A stretch of DNA of 64,000 bases, taken from the NCBI GenBank assembly GCA_028864975.1, contig JAGWLG010000003.1:1-64000 (forward strand). Reading direction: 5' to 3'. The notes below the pieces were generated by a model. It was not told the origin of the DNA and did not search any database. It saw only the letters and a list, made by a program, of their open reading frames with translations. The DNA comes from Thermoplasmata archaeon. Lineage in GTDB: Archaea; Thermoplasmatota; Thermoplasmata; Lutacidiplasmatales; UBA184. This document shows, piece after piece, positions 62,245 to 64,000 of the stretch (positions within the stretch are counted from its first letter, which is position 1; each line of letters begins with the position of its first letter). A program made the position numbers and the translations under genes.

Positions 62245-62266
62245 CTCTTCTCCCTCCCCTCGTCCC

Positions 62267-62737
62267 TCAGATCATCCGCGCGATGAGCTTGTCCATGTCT
62301 ATCTTTGTGCCGGGCTCGCGGTAACCGAGGGCGCCGCCCAGGGTGTAGGGCTTCTTCGTCGAACGCCAGCCGCCCTTCGGAGGGTGGAGACGGAAGAGGG
62401 GCTTCACGCCCGGGATGTGGAGCGAGCCTTCCTTGTGGACCCGCTCTGCGAGACCTTTCAGGTCCTTCGCGCCGGAGACGGGAGGGAGCTTCGCGGCATC
62501 GAGGAGGTGGCCGTCCTCCGTGAGCGCGCGGGCCTTGACCAGCGCCTCGACCGTAGGTGCGCTCACCGGACCCCAGGTGACGTACCCCTGGACCTTGTTG
62601 ACCATCCCGCGCAGCTCGTTCTTCTCGGGGAGGATCACGAGGTGGTTCTGTCGGGTCAGATGCAGGTGCCTCATCGTCTCGTTGAGCGAGGCTTCGGCGT
62701 GGACCCCGCCCCGCACCCGGACGACCGCCCACGTCAT
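62267..62737 (-). CDS. rpl30: 50S ribosomal protein L30
   Basis: A 156-residue uL30 of the long archaeal/eukaryotic type. It opens WAVVRVRGGVHAEASLNETMRHLHLTRQNHLVI, and the segment MVNKVQGYVTWGPVSAPTVEALVKARA is characteristic. The end includes RLHPPKGGWRSTKKPYTLGGALGYR, typical of the archaeal extension. It starts two bases after the rps5 stop. Confidence 0.96.
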   Translation of the reverse strand: MTWAVVRVRGGVHAEASLNETMRHLHLTRQNHLVILPEKNELRGMVNKVQGYVTWGPVSAPTVEALVKARALTEDGHLLDAAKLPPVSGAKDLKGLAERVHKEGSLHIPGVKPLFRLHPPKGGWRSTKKPYTLGGALGYREPGTKIDMDKLIARMI

Positions 62738-62739
62738 GG

Positions 62740-63651
62740 TCAGGGCCCTCCCGGTCGCGGCCCGGTGGGCCGGGGCGTACGATGACCCCCGCCGCCTGGA
62801 CGAGCGCCCGGACGTCCCCGCCCCCCGCCTCGTCCGCCGGGACGACCGCCGCCACGTCCCCCAGGCCCTCCGCGCGGACCGCCACCGGGCGGGGCCGCTT
62901 CCTTCGGGGGCAGGATCGAGGTGCCCGTGGCTCCGCGCACGATCTTCAGACGGTCGCGGTCGGCCTCGGGGACCTTGACCATGGAGAGCTGACGGAGCGC
63001 CTCGAAGGCCGCCTGGGCGTAGTTCACGGTGGTCTTCGTGTGCCCCTCAGTGAACGCCCACGCGTCCACGATGCCGGCGAAACGCAGGACCGGCTTCGCG
63101 ATGTCGCCCACCGCGAGCGAGACGCCGCGGGGGGCGGGCTTGAACGTGACGCGGACGCTCCCCGTGCGTCCCACGATCTGGAACGGGAGGGTGTGGGGCT
63201 TGTAGCAGCCGCACTCCCAGCTGCCGCATCCCCGCGGGACCTCGATGAGATGGAGCTTCGCGTGGTCGATCGCCCGTCGGATCGTCGGGCCGACCTCGCG
63301 TCCCCTGGCGCGGCCCAGGCCGACGAACCCGTCGCCGTTACCGACGACCACGGTGACCGCGAACTTGAACCGGCGGCCCGAGTCGGTCATGCGCTGGACC
63401 ATGTTCACGTCCAGTACCTCGTCGTGGAGGTTCGGGAGCAGAGCGTCCGCGATCTGGACCTCCTTGAGCGGGAGGCCGGTGTGCAGCGCCTGGGTCATCG
63501 TCGTGATCTCTCCCGAGAGGACGCGTCGGCCCAGTTCGGTACGAGGAACCCAGGGCGCGGCCGGTGCCGAGCGTTCACCGGGACCGCCAGGACCTGCTCC
63601 GCCGCTGGGGGGTGGGGGGGCGGTCGAGGCAGCGGGGGTTGCGGGGCTCAT
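62740..63651 (-). CDS. rps5: 30S ribosomal protein S5
   Basis: A 303-residue uS5. Visible are KFAVTVVVGNGDGFVGLGRARGREVGPTIRRA and the archaeal RGCGSWECGC element. The C-terminal half of the fold, around FAGIVDAWAFTEGHTKTT, is also present. The family is usually about 200-240 residues; here an N-terminal proline/serine stretch of about 35 and a C-terminal glycine/arginine-rich tail of about 55 are added. The ATG overlaps the rpl18 stop by four bases. Confidence 0.96.
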   Translation of the reverse strand: MSPATPAASTAPPPPSGGAGPGGPGERSAPAAPWVPRTELGRRVLSGEITTMTQALHTGLPLKEVQIADALLPNLHDEVLDVNMVQRMTDSGRRFKFAVTVVVGNGDGFVGLGRARGREVGPTIRRAIDHAKLHLIEVPRGCGSWECGCYKPHTLPFQIVGRTGSVRVTFKPAPRGVSLAVGDIAKPVLRFAGIVDAWAFTEGHTKTTVNYAQAAFEALRQLSMVKVPEADRDRLKIVRGATGTSILPPKEAAPPGGGPRGGPGGRGGGRPGGRGGGRGRPGARPGGGGHRTPRPTGPRPGGP

Positions 63652-64000
63652 GGCTTAGCTCCAGGGGCGGCGGCCTTCGTCACCAAGGTAGATGAGACCT
63701 TCTGACGCAGTTGGTCGAGGGGTACCGACAGCGGGGACTTGAGATGCGCTCCGCCCAGGCGCTCCTTGGGGGGCATGCCCTCCTTCGAGTGCGGGATCTC
63801 CACGCCGGCGTCGAGGAGCCCTTGGAGGGCCCCCAGGATGCGTCCTCCCTTCGAGGGGCGGAGCACGCCCGCGTCCAGGACCGCTTCCTTCTCCCCCTTC
63901 GCTGCAAGGCGAAGCCCGGCGAGGTACCCCGTGAGGTAGGCGGCCGGGGTCGACGTGAGACTTGTGGTCGGGAAGCCCACGTCGACGAGCTCAGGGCTTT
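63648..64000 (-). CDS. rpl18: 50S ribosomal protein L18, 3' part
   Basis: Only the C-terminal part of uL18 is inside the window; the gene continues past the right edge. The visible 117 or so residues begin SPELVDVGFPTTSLTSTPAAYLTGYLAGLRLAAKG. They include AVLDAGVLRPSKGGRILGALQGLLDAGVEIPHSKEGMP, a strong archaeal L18 signature. Its stop overlaps the rps5 start. Confidence 0.95.
   Translation of the reverse strand, partial: SPELVDVGFPTTSLTSTPAAYLTGYLAGLRLAAKGEKEAVLDAGVLRPSKGGRILGALQGLLDAGVEIPHSKEGMPPKERLGGAHLKSPLSVPLDQLRQKVSSTLVTKAAAPGAKP

Overview
The window is a GC-rich stretch of an archaeal chromosome. The right edge carries part of an archaeal spc ribosomal cluster (L18-S5-L30-L15, with SecY, a DUF106 protein, cytidylate kinase and TruB/Cbf5 further on). 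Other archaeal markers are PCNA, elongation factor 1-beta, an AglB/STT3 oligosaccharyltransferase, archaeal-type TATA boxes about 25 bp before very short or absent leaders, and large PKD/Ig-repeat surface proteins. I infer a high-GC lineage of Thermoplasmatota, perhaps one of the soil or sediment groups. That placement is from recall and no phylogeny was run.

Layout, left to right. Positions 1-1127 hold a winged-helix regulator and a frameshifted partner. Positions 1578-5356 hold a two-gene unit: an extracellular CuA cupredoxin fused to PKD repeats, then a zinc-ribbon RnfD/NqrB-like membrane protein. Positions 5919-14318 hold a small zinc-finger protein and an operon of a very large AglB-like protein, a membrane-anchored secreted protein, a zinc-ribbon protein and EF-1-beta. 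Positions 14379-16614 hold an acetyltransferase and a secreted anchored protein. Positions 16757-22832 hold a tightly overlapping six-gene operon: LeuA/homocitrate-synthase-like, LeuC, LeuD, LeuB, SCP2-type thiolase and DUF35 protein. Positions 22987-32130 encode a roughly 3050-residue surface protein. Positions 32561-38119 hold small genes, PCNA, three unrelated housekeeping or accessory enzymes and a second thiolase. Positions 38403-41528 encode a STAND ATPase with a C-terminal winged helix. Positions 41998-50370 encode a 2790-residue Kelch/Ig surface protein. Then come cysteinyl-tRNA synthetase, a VapBC pair and the TruB-Cmk-DUF106-SecY block. Positions 57401-61444 interrupt the usual L15-SecY linkage with a DNA methyltransferase, a secreted protein, a decayed partial copy of rpl15 and a second VapBC pair with a broken toxin. 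Positions 61660-64000 hold L15, L30, S5 and a partial L18.

How the parts fit: the window is dominated by cell-surface biology. It has an N-glycosylation enzyme, several anchored secreted proteins rich in N-x-S/T sequons, the Sec translocon and a YidC/EMC3-like insertase. Many genes overlap by 4 bases (ATGA or GTGA) or 1 base (TGATG), which I used to choose starts. The most unusual items are the CuA-PKD/RnfD-like pair, the giant AglB fusion, a PKD-like domain inside the DUF106 insertase, a probable CTG start for truB, and the rpl15 remnant marking a rearrangement of the spc operon.
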